Shown: piece after piece, positions 18,206 through 30,492 of the stretch
Position numbering within the stretch: position 1 is the stretch's first letter
How the letters are laid out: the number at the start of each line of letters is the position of its first letter
Assembly: GCA_035048495.1 (NCBI GenBank)
Contig: CM068549.1
Coordinates: forward strand, 14,665,103 to 14,729,102
Reading direction: 5' to 3'
Length of the DNA stretch: 64,000 nucleotides
From: Euptelea pleiosperma
Taxonomy: Eukaryota; Streptophyta; Magnoliopsida; Ranunculales; Eupteleaceae
The notes under the pieces: generated by a model
The model's database searches: none
Told to the model about the DNA's origin: nothing
The model's input: the letters and a program-made list of their open reading frames with translations, nothing else
Translations under genes and position numbers: made by a program

Positions 18206-21103
18206 TGAAAATAGGGTTTTTCCGCGTCGTTGGTTACGAAAACCCTAGAATCAACAATTTTTGTAATTATCCGAATCTTGTTCACTCAAATCCTGCAAAA
18301 ATCACAGGGTTTTACAGTGGCTCGTGTCGGGTATCGTCCGCACTCGGGGTTAGTGTGCTTAATTCAAAGACATGAAATGACGGATTTTTATCAAGAAATT
18401 GCTCTGAAACTCATGGATGGAAGGATGAGAATGGTGAGGTGGATTTTTAAAATATCATTCTTGACTTTTAGAGAGAGAAACTATTAAACTAATGTGAACA
18501 ACAGAAAATGAGAAATTGCCAACTTAATAATGGAAAATTGAAGATTTATTTATTGAACGAAATTCAAATTACATTGCATAAACTAAGGGTAAAACAAAAA
18601 TTTTAAATTAAGAAAAAGAGAAGAGAGAGAAAGGATGAAAGGGTGAAACCTAGTAAGCATGTAAAGTAGAGAGAGAAAAGACACTTAAGAGAGAGAAGAG
18701 ATGGTAAGAGAGAGAAAATGAAAAGACAATGGGATCACCTTTGCAAACTCACCCGAATTGGATCGGTCAATGAAGAAGAGTGATTGGCTGATGATTGGCC
18801 ATTTGATTGACCATGATGTGCATCAAGTCATGGTTGAAGATGAGGATAGGGTTGTGCAAACTGTGAAGGAGAAGAACCCGATGGTTTGCAAGAATGCTAC
18901 GGCCTGCTACCTTGCAGGTTGTGGCTTGTGGTGGCTGTGGGCTGGCCGATGAAGATCCACATGGTGAGAGGAAGTAGCAAGGAAGGGCTCACGGTGATGG
19001 TGCAGTGGCAACACCAGCAATGGCGGAAAGTGATGGAGGCGATAGCAGAGGTGTGTAGCGACCACACAGGATCCAAGGAGGGAAGCTCACGGCTTCCTCC
19101 TTCTCTCTTCTCCTTCTCTTTTCTGGATTCTTTTCTCTTTTTTTTTTTTGTTTTGTTGTTGCTGCGATGTGCAGCAACGATGGTAGGAGCGGTGGTTGTG
19201 GCAGATCTGCAACTTAAGAGTTGCAGATCGTATGGAGAAGGTTGGGGCGGAGGCTATGCAGCGTGGAGATGAGGGTGAAGGGGGCGGTGAAGTGAAGGCG
19301 GTGCTGCTAGTGCAGTGGCAGCAACAATGATGAAGGGGGGGGGGCGAGCTGGGCTTGCACTCCAGCAGGTTGGAGTCCTCTCCTCCTCTCTTCTCTTCTC
19401 TTCTCTCTTTCCTTTCTTTTTCTCTTTTTTTTTTTTTTTTTTTTTGTTTTTTTGAGCAAAACGGACTGGAGTTGCAGGTTGCAACTCCAGCACGTTAGAG
19501 AGTGTGGGGGCGGTGGCTGGTGCACACCAGTCCAATGGAGGTAAGTCTAACGGCTTCCTCTCCTTCTTTTCTCCCTCTCTCCCTTTTTTTCTGGTTTTTT
19601 TTTTTTTTGCTTTGGGGAGAAGAGGAGGGAACGACTGAGGGTTCTTGAGAGGAGAACGTGGAAGAGAGGAGAGGTCTTGAGGGCAGTAGCCTTCTTGAGA
19701 TCCTTGGACGTGTGGAGAGGAGATAGCAGGTTGCAGGTTGCAGGTTGCAGGCCAAAAATGGAGGACGGTTTCGAGGCAAGGGAGAGTGACGGCTTGGGAT
19801 AAAAAATTAGAAAGTGAGTTGAGGGCCAGTGAGAACGGCTTGGGTTTTAGTTTTTATACATCTCCCCATCTTTCCCAAGCCATTCTCTCTAATATGATCA
19901 AATCTAATGGCCCAAAACACTCTTCTCTCCCCTCTTCTAGGACATGTCCAGCCACAATAAAATAAAGAATCTTTTTCTCAAATGCTTTCCAATCCCTCCA
20001 ACCCTATTGGCATTCCAAAAAGATTTTCCTTCTATATTGAAAACAACACATGCCCTTTCTAGTTTAAAACCTATGTTCGTATTAGTTATGCTTTCTAAAA
20101 AATCAAGGTTTTCTAAAAGGCATTCATAATCTTTTCTTTCCAATTTTCTCTTACCATAAAAGAACAATTTAACCAAAAGATATTTTCCATTTTCAAAAGA
20201 AGATGTTTGAGAAATCATTTTCCCTATTGCCATCTATAGAGCCGCAATCTTGTTGGCCATTGGATGAGAAGGAGATCATGTGGCAATTGTCGAATGATGA
20301 GGAATGGATGGTGATGATTGGCTGAGGTAAGTCATGGGATGGGGTGACGGTGAGGGAGGAGAAGATCGGATGGTTAGGAGAATCTAATGGATATGAATGG
20401 AGATGATGGAGATCTAGTGGCGATCGGATGGTGAGCGGATGATTGGGCAGATAATCTGAATTATCCGACGGTCGGACAGATGATCGTATGGCTCAGATGA
20501 TGATGATGAGGGCACGTGGTGAGCGAAGGATGACCATAAGATGTGGAACTCAGGGTTTTAGAGAGAGGAGAGAGAAAATATTACAAAATAAAGGAGAAAT
20601 GCTAATAGAGGGTCTTGAACCCTGGTCTTTGACTTGGTCTTCTGCATGCTTTACCAACTGAGTGAGTCCTCATCTTATGTTAGTTGATAAGCTTTAATGT
20701 CCTTAGTCTCTTCTTTTCTCTTGATTTTCTCTCAGGCTTTTTCGATTCTCTGGCTCTTCCTGTCTTCAGCCTACTTCTTCTTGTCTAAGTCCATTGGCTC
20801 TTTATGCTTTGATCAAAGGCTCTGGCAGTCAGTTGTGGGCCCACAATCCTTAAAATTCTCCAATCGGGTTTCCTGCGATAAAAGAAGCGAGTAATGAGAC
20901 TTAATCAGAACGGCTTTATATCTAGACTTCCGAAAATGTGTTTAATGCATGCAAATATACCATTTCGTCCAGAAAAGTGTGTTCTACGCAACAGAAGATA
21001 CTCTTACGTAGAAAAGTAGGTAAATAGAGTATTTTACGTAGGAGAATGCAATAACGCTAAAAGGATAATTGCTTAAAATAAGCACTTTTGAGCGAATATC
21101 ACA
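18206..21103 (-). repeat. LTR2 (5' LTR of unit 1, 3' LTR of unit 2)
   Basis: It serves both neighbours: the primer-binding site of unit 1 abuts its left edge and the GGTTGGGGGT motif of unit 2 abuts its right edge. It matches LTR1 from the position equivalent to 7340 rightward and differs from it at scattered positions to the left. There is no second LTR or host DNA between the units. Confidence 0.75.
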
Positions 21104-23021
21104 ACCCCCAACCAGCATATTGCCAATCCTTGGCAATTAGTGCGAAGTAAATGAGCTTAAAAGGGTTCTGCACATGCTGCACACTTTTTCATATTAGCTC
21201 CGGGAAAACACCGTTCGTCAAATTATTGAATGGATGCAAAAACAGTTACATGCTAGCGAAGAGTTTGAAAGTTTTGGCAAGACTACAGACTGATAATCAT
21301 GACCCAGAATAGTCAGACTCTGCGTTTGTGTGTGCTCAACATTCTCATCATCCGACAGTAAAGATTTCCAGATCACCTCTAAGTTTTTCTGCCTCGACCT
21401 CAAATCTCACATGTTTAGCACTCAGAATAGAATCACACAAGAAGGGTTTTCTTCTTTTCTCTCAATTTATATGTGAGGAGATGTATTTAAAAGAGGCAAA
21501 AGATCTCACATATGTTTTATTTGAAGGAAGGACATCTTTAACAGAAGAAGATCTCATGATTGGAATACCACTTCACTCGGGAACGTCAGATCAAACTCTA
21601 TAGCTTCCCTTTCTCCAATCTCCACATTTTATGATCGTGCTATCCTAGAATCAAGTAGGACTTTCTTGGGTTGTAATGAGGCTTAGGTCAGGTGTAGAGA
21701 GATACAGGATTTCAAAGATCTTGAGAGGATATTGCCATTTTTTTGAATTTTTCCTGCGACGTAACACCATTATCTGGTTCTTTTTCCTTTTTTTTTTTTT
21801 GTATTTTTCTCTTTTTCTTGATATTTCTGAGACTGCTCAATTTCTTTTCAGCTCTTCTTCATACTTTCTTTCTATATTTTGTTTTTGGCTTGAACCACTT
21901 TTTTTTCCTTTTGATTCTTCTTCTTTACTTTTCTTTTTCACGGTACACCCACATCAGTTATTCTTTTGTCCATCTCAAAATAAGGGTAGCCAGTCATATT
22001 TCGTAGCTGGACTGGATTTTAGGTTGATGGGTTTGCAAAGAAAAGGCTTTTATAGAATGGCTCAAGGGGTTTCTAGTGAAGTATAATTCAGGTGAGTAAG
22101 AAGGCTGAATGGTTCAGAAAAATGGCCTAAATCATTTTCTAGGGTTTGCACTATCATGTATACTGTCTTGACTGGATATAGAGAAGGTTCTGTCGTAGTA
22201 ATCCAATGTTGATGTCGTTCCGAGTTTTATGATCGAAGCAAAAGATAATGAGATCTCTCAACGAATATTGCGGGCATGAAGAATAGTGAGTCATCTTGTG
22301 ACTCAGAATTGTTGTATAACACTCTGAATTGATTAAAGGCTCGAAAGCTCACTGGGTTAGGTCTCCACAATTATTCTCGCAGGATCTCTAGAATTTCTAA
22401 ACTTAGGATGACTCTGATATTGATAGTGTACAATTGTGCCGAATATGAGTTTTTCTGAGTTTTCAAACCTGCTGTAGTCACGCTTGAATTGACTCAACGC
22501 TAACTTTAAACAAAAATTGACATCCTCAATACTGACTTAACGGAGGTTTTCAGCTAATCAAAGTCAGGGTATTTGACACATTTTTTGAAATTCTAGAAAA
22601 CTTTTGGAGAACATCGGAAATCACTCTAAAAACAACTTTCTTCTTCTTTTTTTTTTTTTTTAATCAAAATGAAGACATGAGTTTTGGTAAATACCCACCC
22701 CCAACCAAAAGACAGCACCGTCCTCGGTGCTCATGACCGGGACATAAAATGTTAAAAAATCGGTGATGATGATGCAAAGGATCAGGGAGGATGTTACCAA
22801 GTCAGCAGAAACTCGACAGTGTGTGGTACCTGATGATCGGAAGAATGAATGTACCTGCATTTCCAGAGATATAACAGTAATAACAAATGCATGAGACTCA
22901 TGTACTCTAGGAATACCGGAATTGCCTTTCCGAAAGCGCTAAGTTTTACGTCTTCAGCCAGACACAACGGGGGTGACAGGCACCCCCAACCAAGTTGGAG
23001 CACAGGAGACTGAGTGGATCA
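21104..23021 (-). other. Unit 2 non-coding 3' region
   Basis: Equivalent to 8817-10734 and essentially identical to it, including the three GGTTGGGGG motifs and hairpins. Confidence 0.6.
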
Positions 23022-24179
23022 TCAGTCGACATAGACAGGATCGATGAGATCGATCTCAAAAGTCTGAATGAATAATACGTCAAGTTCATGGAACTGTTTA
23101 AGACGCTGGCCATTTACCTGGAATGAGGAGTGATCCTTGGGATCCTCAATAGTGATTGCCCCAAAGGGTGTGACTGCTGTGACCGTATAAGGACCGGTCC
23201 ACCTAGACTTCAATTTCCCAGGGAAGAGATGAAGACGGGAATTATAAAGAAGGACCTTCTGTCCTGGATGGAACTCTTTCCTGAGGATGCTCTTGTCATG
23301 TATCCACTTCATTTTTGCTTTGTAATTCTTGGACAAGTTGTAGGCATCATTTCTGAGTTCTTCTAACTCATTCATTTGAAGTTTTCTCTCCTCCCCTGCA
23401 GAGTCGAGGTCGAAGTTGAGTTTCTTAATGGCCCACAGGGCACGATGTTCAATCTCTACCGGAAGATGACAGGGTTTCCCAAAAACCAGACGATAGGGAG
23501 ACATATTGAGTGGGGTCTTGTAGGCGGTTCTGTATGCCCATAAAGCATCAGTGAGACGAGTAGACCAGTCTTTACGTGTGGTATTGACTGTCTTCTCCAA
23601 GATCTGCTTGATCTGACGATTAGAAACCTCCACTTGACCACTAGTCTGCGGATGATAAGCTAGGGCAACCTTATGGGTTACCCCATACTTTTTCATTAAT
23701 TTCGCGAATATCCTATTGCAGAAATGGGTGCCCCCATCACTAATGATGGCCTTAGGGGTACCGAATCGGGCGAAGATGAACTCCTTTAGGAATTTGACCA
23801 CTACTTTGTGGTCATTGGTCTTGGTGGGAATGGCTTCTATCCATTTGGATACATAGTCTACCGCAAGGAGAATGTACTCAAAACCATAGGAAACTGGAAA
23901 TGGGCCCATGAAGTCGATGCCCCAAATGTCAAATATTTCATCGACCTGGATGGGAGTTAGGGGCATCATGTTCCTCTGGGAGATGCGGCCTAGATGCTGG
24001 CAATTAGGACAGGTTTTGCTGTAGATGTGGGCATCTTTAAATAGTGTAGGCCAGTAGAATCCGCATTGCAAAACTTTTTCTGCAGTTTTCTTAGTACTGA
24101 AATGACCACCACAAGGTTGGTCATGACACGAGGACAAGATATTGAGTTGGTCCGACTCAGGGACACAGAGACGAATGAT
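23022..24179 (-). pseudogene. Unit 2 integrase segment
   Basis: The translated segment is the same as in unit 1, with HHCC, DD35E and GPY/F intact. It is preceded by the shared TAG at 24180-24182. Confidence 0.85.
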
Positions 24180-24953
24180 CTAGTCAGGACAGTATTTATA
24201 CAAATAAGGGTCATCCCAAGAGTAGTACTTAACTCTTGCTAGGAATTGGTTTTTGTCCTGTTTTGACCAGTGTGAAGGCATTTCTTCGGTGACAAGGTAG
24301 TTGACAATGTCAGCATACCAAGGATTAACAGAGATGGCGAACAGTTGTTCGTCTGGAAAGGTTTCAGGGATGGGCTGGGTGTCGAAGGATGACTCTAAAG
24401 TCAGTCTAGACAAGTGATCAGCCACTACATTCTCAGTTCCTTTTTTATCCTTAATCTCGAGGTCGAATTCCTGCAGTAAGAGAATCCATCGAATTAATCG
24501 AGGTTTGGTTTCCTTTTTCGACATGAGATAACGAAGGGCTGCATGATCAGTGTACACAACCACCTTAGTGGCTAAGAGGTACTGACGGAATTTATCAAGG
24601 GCGAAGACTACCGCCAGGAGTTCTTTCTCAGTGGTAGAGTAATTCATTTGGGCAGAGTTAAGAGTTTTGCTCGCGTAGTAGATCACGTGTGACCTTTTGT
24701 CAACTCTCTGCCCTAGAACAGCGCCTAACGCGTAGTCAGAAGCATCGCACATTACCTCGAAAGGTAGAGTCCAATCTGGGGGACGGATAATGGGTGCAGT
24801 AGTGAGCTCAGATTTGAGACGCTCAAATGCCTTGACACAGTCAGCATTAAAGTCGAAAGGACTATCTTTAGCTAGAAGATGGGACAGAGGTCGAGCGATT
24901 TGAGAGAAGTCCTTGATGAATCGCCTATAGAATCCTCCGTGTCCCAAAAAGGA
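24180..24953 (-). pseudogene. Unit 2 RNase H segment
   Basis: Same as unit 1, ending at the shared TAG (24180-24182). The four acidic residues are present. Confidence 0.85.
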
Positions 24954-26612
24954 TCAGATGTCACGCACGGACTTAGGAATGGGCAAGGTCGAGATGATAT
25001 CGATTTTAGCTTTGTCGACCTCAATGCCCTGATGGGAAATGACATGTCCCAGAACAATGCCCTTCTTCACCATGAAGTGGCATTTCTCCCAATTGAGGAC
25101 AAGTCGCTTGTCCTGACAGCGGTGAAGTACAAGCCCTAGATGGTTCAGACAGTCATCAAAGGATGACCCAAAGACTGAGAAGTCATCCATAAAGACTTCG
25201 AGGAATTTTTCCACCATGTCAGAGAATATGCTCATCATACACCTTTGAAAGGTCGCGGGTGCATTGCAGAGGCCAAAGGGCATGCGCTTGTAGGCAAAAG
25301 TGCCAAAGGGACAGGTGAAAGTTGTCTTCTCGTGGTCCTCAGGGGCGATTGGTATTTGATTATACCCTGAGTAACCATCGAGGAAGCAGTAATAGGAATG
25401 ACCTGCTAGTCTCTCCAACATCTGGTCGATGAAGGGTAAAGGAAAATGGTCCTTCCTAGTGTTGGTGTTGAGTCGTCGGTAATCGATGCAGACTCTCCAC
25501 CCTTTCTTCAGGCGCTGGGTGACCATTTCCTTATGCTCATTTTCCACAACTGTGAATCCTGCCTTTTTAGGGACGACATGAATAGGACTCACCCATTTGC
25601 TATCGGAGATGGGGTAAATGATACCCGCATCTAACAGTTTAAGGACCTCGTCCCGGACTACATCCTTCAAGACGGGGTTCAACCTCCTCTGGTGTTCTCG
25701 AGAGGTTTTGGATTCATCCTCAAGATAGATGTGATGTTGGCACACCGAGGGGTCTATGCCACGAATATCATCTATAGTCCAACCTATCGCAGATTTGTGC
25801 TCGTTGAGCAGCTCGAGAAGTTTTTTACGTTCACTCTCAGACAAAGCGGAAGTAATAATGACAGGGTAGGTTTCCTTAGGACCAAGATAGGCATAGGAAA
25901 GATCTGTTGGAAGTGGCTTGAGCTCCAATATTGGAGCAGATGGAGTAGAAATAGGTGTCACAGAAGACACGGATTGAAGAGGTATGACTTTAGTAGGTAA
26001 AGGAAGGATGGGTTCTCTGGCCATGGTTATCAGAGGCTCGAACTCGATGAGAGGAGCGGGGATCTCTATCAGTGGAGTAGTCTCCAAAAGATCATTGAGA
26101 TCAGAAATAGCTGACTCTGTTGCAAAGTCAGCTCCAAAGTGTTCTAGACACTGCTTAAGAATATCTTCGGTGGAGTCCGGGATTAGACTCTCAACGGCAC
26201 ACATTTCATCGGTCACTTCGCGATCGGCATCTTGTTGCATTAAACGAAAGATGTTGACCTCAGCTTTGAGGTTACCGAAAGCAATGGACATGTTTCCGTC
26301 CCGGCACCCGATGTGTGCGTTCGCGGTGGCAAGGAATGGACGGCCTAAGATGACCGGAATGCGGTTATCCTGACACGGCTCGGTGTCAAGAATGATAAAG
26401 TCCACAGGATAATAAAAGTCAGCGACTTTTACTAGGACATCTTCAATGATTCCTCTTGAAATCTTGATGGACTGATCAGCCAATTTCAGGGTGACATTAG
26501 TAGGCTTCATATCTTTCAGTCCTAACTGCTGATATACCGAGAATGGTATGAGGTTGACGCTAGCCCCTAAATCTAGCAAGGCAGTGCAGCTAAAGTTGTC
26601 ACCAATTTCACA
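24954..26612 (-). pseudogene. Unit 2 protease and reverse transcriptase segment
   Basis: Same protein as unit 1, with DLGAS and FMDD present. It is bounded by the shared TAA (26613-26615) and TGA (24954-24956). Confidence 0.87.
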
Positions 26613-26834
26613 TTAGACAGTTGGGCTACCTAGATCCTTGTGTTTGATCACACTGTTGCGTTGAATGAACGCGGTAGCTTTTTCGGCCAAGAAGGCAGCT
26701 TTGGGTACATGCGTACGCCGCTTAACTGTGCACAAGTCCTTGAGGAATTTGGCATAGGAGGGAATTTGCTTGATAGCAAAAAGGAATGGGATATTGATCT
26801 GGACGTCTTTAAAGACGTCTAAGATCTCTGAGAA

Positions 26835-28778
26835 TTACTGATCCCGCTTATCTTGGACAAGTCTGTCCGGGAAGGGAGGCTTTACTCGACAAATGGATTT
26901 GTCTTTAGCATTCGATTTCTGCACAGGGATATCAGATGTTGGTGAAGAGGTGGAAGAAGCAGAGGTAGGATTGGTACGAGTTTCCTCTGTACGAGTGATG
27001 GGTGCTGGAGATGGCACCGGTGGTGGTTGGACTCCCATGTCCACAGTTTTTCCAGATCGTAGGGTGGTTACAGCTTGCACCTCCCCTTGATAATTCTCAT
27101 TCTGGCTTTGAGATTGGGAACCGATCTCATATACTGCTCCTTTGGCATTTCCTTTTGGGTTGGCGATGAGTTGGCTAGGAAAGATCCCCTTAGCCTTCTC
27201 AGCTTCCAAGTTACCTAGACGTTGCTCTAGACGAAGCATGGATTGCTGTTGCTGTTGCTCTAGGCGTTGCATAGATTGAGTAATGAGTTGAGCTAGAAGG
27301 TCCTCAATACCAGGTTTGGGGACCGACTGTTGGGGAGCAGCTAATGGGAGCTGAGACACCAATTCGCAACTCGAGCTCATCGGGGCATTATAGTTATAGG
27401 CGGAAGAATTAGTTGGGACAATCTGTTGGTTCTGAAAGTTCTGGGGAACTCTTTGCTGATTCTGAAATGTGCTCTGTTGTCCAGAGTATTGACTCTGTTG
27501 GAACTGCTGGTTCTGAGTAGATGGGTACTGATTCTGCTGATATTGTCCCTGATTGAATTGCCTATTGGGTTGATTGAACCCAGGAGGATACATGCCCTGA
27601 GGCTGACGCGGAGGTTGAGCTTGTGGTTGAGTAGACTGCGGCCTCCAAGAGAAGTTAGGGTGGTTTCTCGTGTCCGGATGATAAGATTGACTATACGAGT
27701 TCTGAGTGGGTGGTTTGTATGTGCTGAAAGCACAAACTTCTTCCTGAAGAGGATTAGACCATCCTTCATTCAAAGGACAATGCTCAGTAGTATGGGAGGG
27801 TTGCAGACAGAGGGTGCAGGATTCCATAGGGCTCTCGTGTCCCACATGCATGACTGGGGTAGATTGTTGAGTAGGTTTTTGTACAGACACAGCCAGTGCC
27901 GAGACTGACTTGCTCAACTCTTGAATGACAGATCGAAGCTCAGTATCAACTGTAGCATCATGTCCCTTGGTTGTCCTTTGGACTGAAGTGGTTCGACTGA
28001 ACTCTGAGTCATTCGTCCAATGTTGAGAGTTTTCTCCTAACTCTCCCAAGAATTTGTATGCATCGGTCGGAGTTTGGTGCAGGAATTTTCCTTGGCACAT
28101 TGACTCTACCATGGTCCGGGACTCATCAGTAAGTCCCTTATAGAAGACGTGGACAAGATTGCCCTTGTCGATGCTATGGTGGGGACACTTAGTCAGGTAG
28201 TCTTGGAATCTATCCCATGCTTCAAAAAATTTCTCATCAGACTTCTGTCTAAAGTCCTGAATGAGTTGCTTCATTTGGTTGGTCCGAGTCATGGGGTAGA
28301 ATTTAGACATGAATTTGCCCACCAATTCTTTCCAACTGCTGATTGAATCAGCGGGTAAGGAGTAGAGCCAATCTGAGGCTCGGTCTTTGAGCGAGAATGG
28401 AAAAACTCGCAAACGGACATTGTCATCATCGAGGTTCTGATTCTTGAAAAGTAGGATGACATGTTGGAATTCCCTAATATGGGAATATGGGTCTTCTCTT
28501 GGGAGACCACGAAAGGTAGGCAGCATTTGGATCGTCTGCGGTCTGATCTCAAACTGTACCGCCGTAGTAGGTGGGAGAATAATGCAAGTGGGCGGATTCG
28601 CAGAAATAGGGGCGAACGTCTCGATAAGAGGTCGTTCGACTGCCATGACTACAAAGGTAGTAGTACTGGGGGAGGCGGGTGGGGAAAGAGATGGGGAAGA
28701 ATTCAGTGGAGGATCCACTGTAGGTACGTGATTCTCAGATCGAACCAAGCGTTTGTTCGGACGATTCCAAACGGGCAT
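26835..28778 (-). pseudogene. Unit 2 Gag segment
   Basis: Differs from unit 1 by Pro for Ser near the N-terminus and by a synonymous change (A at 28239). It has the same terminal TAA lesion (26835-26837). The linker between the two TAA stops is 26616-26834. The ATG start is at 28778. Confidence 0.85.
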
Positions 28779-30475
28779 GCGCGAATGAAGCAAGCTCTAT
28801 ACTTGGCAAAAAGTTGCCAGAGAGGAACACTATCCTAAATGATGCACACCAAGCACAGATAATCCTATTCTAAGCAATCAGGATATATTTTAGGAATTAT
28901 CTTTGTTAGTTTTGGGGCTAGAGTAGATTATGACAGTGGGCGGACCACTGGTTTATCTTTTAACCGCCGGACTAACTGTTTTGCACTCAGAGGTTCTCAC
29001 CAGGCTACACTCTTTAGAGAGAATCCTTTAGTACTAACTCTAGTTAACAACAAGGCAATCCGAAGCCTAGACAGACGTGCGGCACAATGGCTGACTTAAG
29101 TACGTCCCAGACTAACCGGATTGGTCAAGTGTATAAGAAGAGTGTTCCCTCGGGTTAAGCTCGGGTTGATGCGTGTTCCTAGTCCACACGTAACTAACCG
29201 CCGAATAGTCCAAGATGCCACGTCGAGCTCAGTGTACTTGAGTAGCAGGGACTTATGGGTGTGTTAGACAACAGGGACCCGCGCTCGTGGTCTTATTTCG
29301 ATTGGATGTTAAGCGGGTTCGCTTTGCGTGGATTTTTCCTCGAACACCGGGCTAATTGGCTCTACTTCTTGATTCTTTTTAATTAAATGGAGCCTTGGGA
29401 TCAAATCAGTTGGAATGATGAGGTGGGTGATGAAATCCCACCAGTTTCAATTTGGAGCAGGGTCTGCTCTCTTAGAGTTGATTGATTAACGGCCACGCCA
29501 CGCAAGTCGAAGAATATGGATGCGAAAGCAAATAGACAAGCGGCAATGAGTCACCCAATGGCGCAGTATCGCATTCAAGGTGAGGATAGAGACTTACCTC
29601 CCGTGGGCCACGCCACGGGGTCGCCTCCGTGGGTTAGAGAGGGGTATCCTAATGGGCTTGGGCCCGACTCCACCTCTTTGAGCTTTCGCTCTCTACCCAC
29701 ACTGGATCGTGTTCCTGCAGAAACAGTTAGATCGCACGGTCTAGGTATGTGGGATTCTATTTGGAAGATCCTTGCCTTTTTAGGGTTCACTGAACAAGCA
29801 CTGAATTTAGGCAAGTTTTTGAATTAATTTCCAAATTCGAGATGGGTTAAAATTTAGGAATTCCCAGATTGGAAAATACCTAGATTGGAAAGTTTTCCGA
29901 ACTGTGGAGATCTTCCAAGAAAGATTTGATTGCGAGATCCCTTATAATTTTTGGGAAATTTCCCAAAATTGAATTTCTGCTAGATTTGGGGTGTTTCCTT
30001 TTGCAGACTTTTCCAAATTCGGAAGATTTCTAAAGATAGAAATTCTTCTAAAGAGGAAACTTCTAAGAGGGGAAACCCTAATTTAGCAAAGTTTCAAGAT
30101 TTTAGAATCTTTCCAAAAATCGTAAATCCTTGATTGGTGATTTCTAAAAATCTGCAGAATATAAAACCCTAATTTTTTTGAATTTTGATTTTATTATTTT
30201 TGTGGTAATTTCCACTTAATCTAGGGTTTCTAAAAAACCCTAGAACAAGATCTAGCAGTTATATGGAAAGCTGTAAAAGTCCTAAATTATTACAAATTGC
30301 ACTCGGCCTTCCGAGGCATTAAAAATAGTAATTTAAAAACTGCTAAAAAAAATCCCTAAAAACACAAAATAGAATGTTTCCCGAAAAGGTCGGGCTGGCC
30401 AAATTGAGCAGCTTTTCACTTCAGCAACTTTCCAATTCCGTCTTTACGTCCTTTTTCGCACTCCCGAACACCCGA
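28779..30475 (-). other. Unit 2 5' leader
   Basis: Equivalent to 16492-18188, with only isolated differences (for example one base near 29895). No gene seen. Confidence 0.55.
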
Positions 30476-30490
30476 GCGGCAGCGGCGCCA
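30476..30490 (-). other. Primer-binding site, unit 2
   Basis: Same tRNA-Asp-type sequence as at 18189-18203, two bases from the LTR3 edge. Confidence 0.8.
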
Positions 30491-30492
30491 TT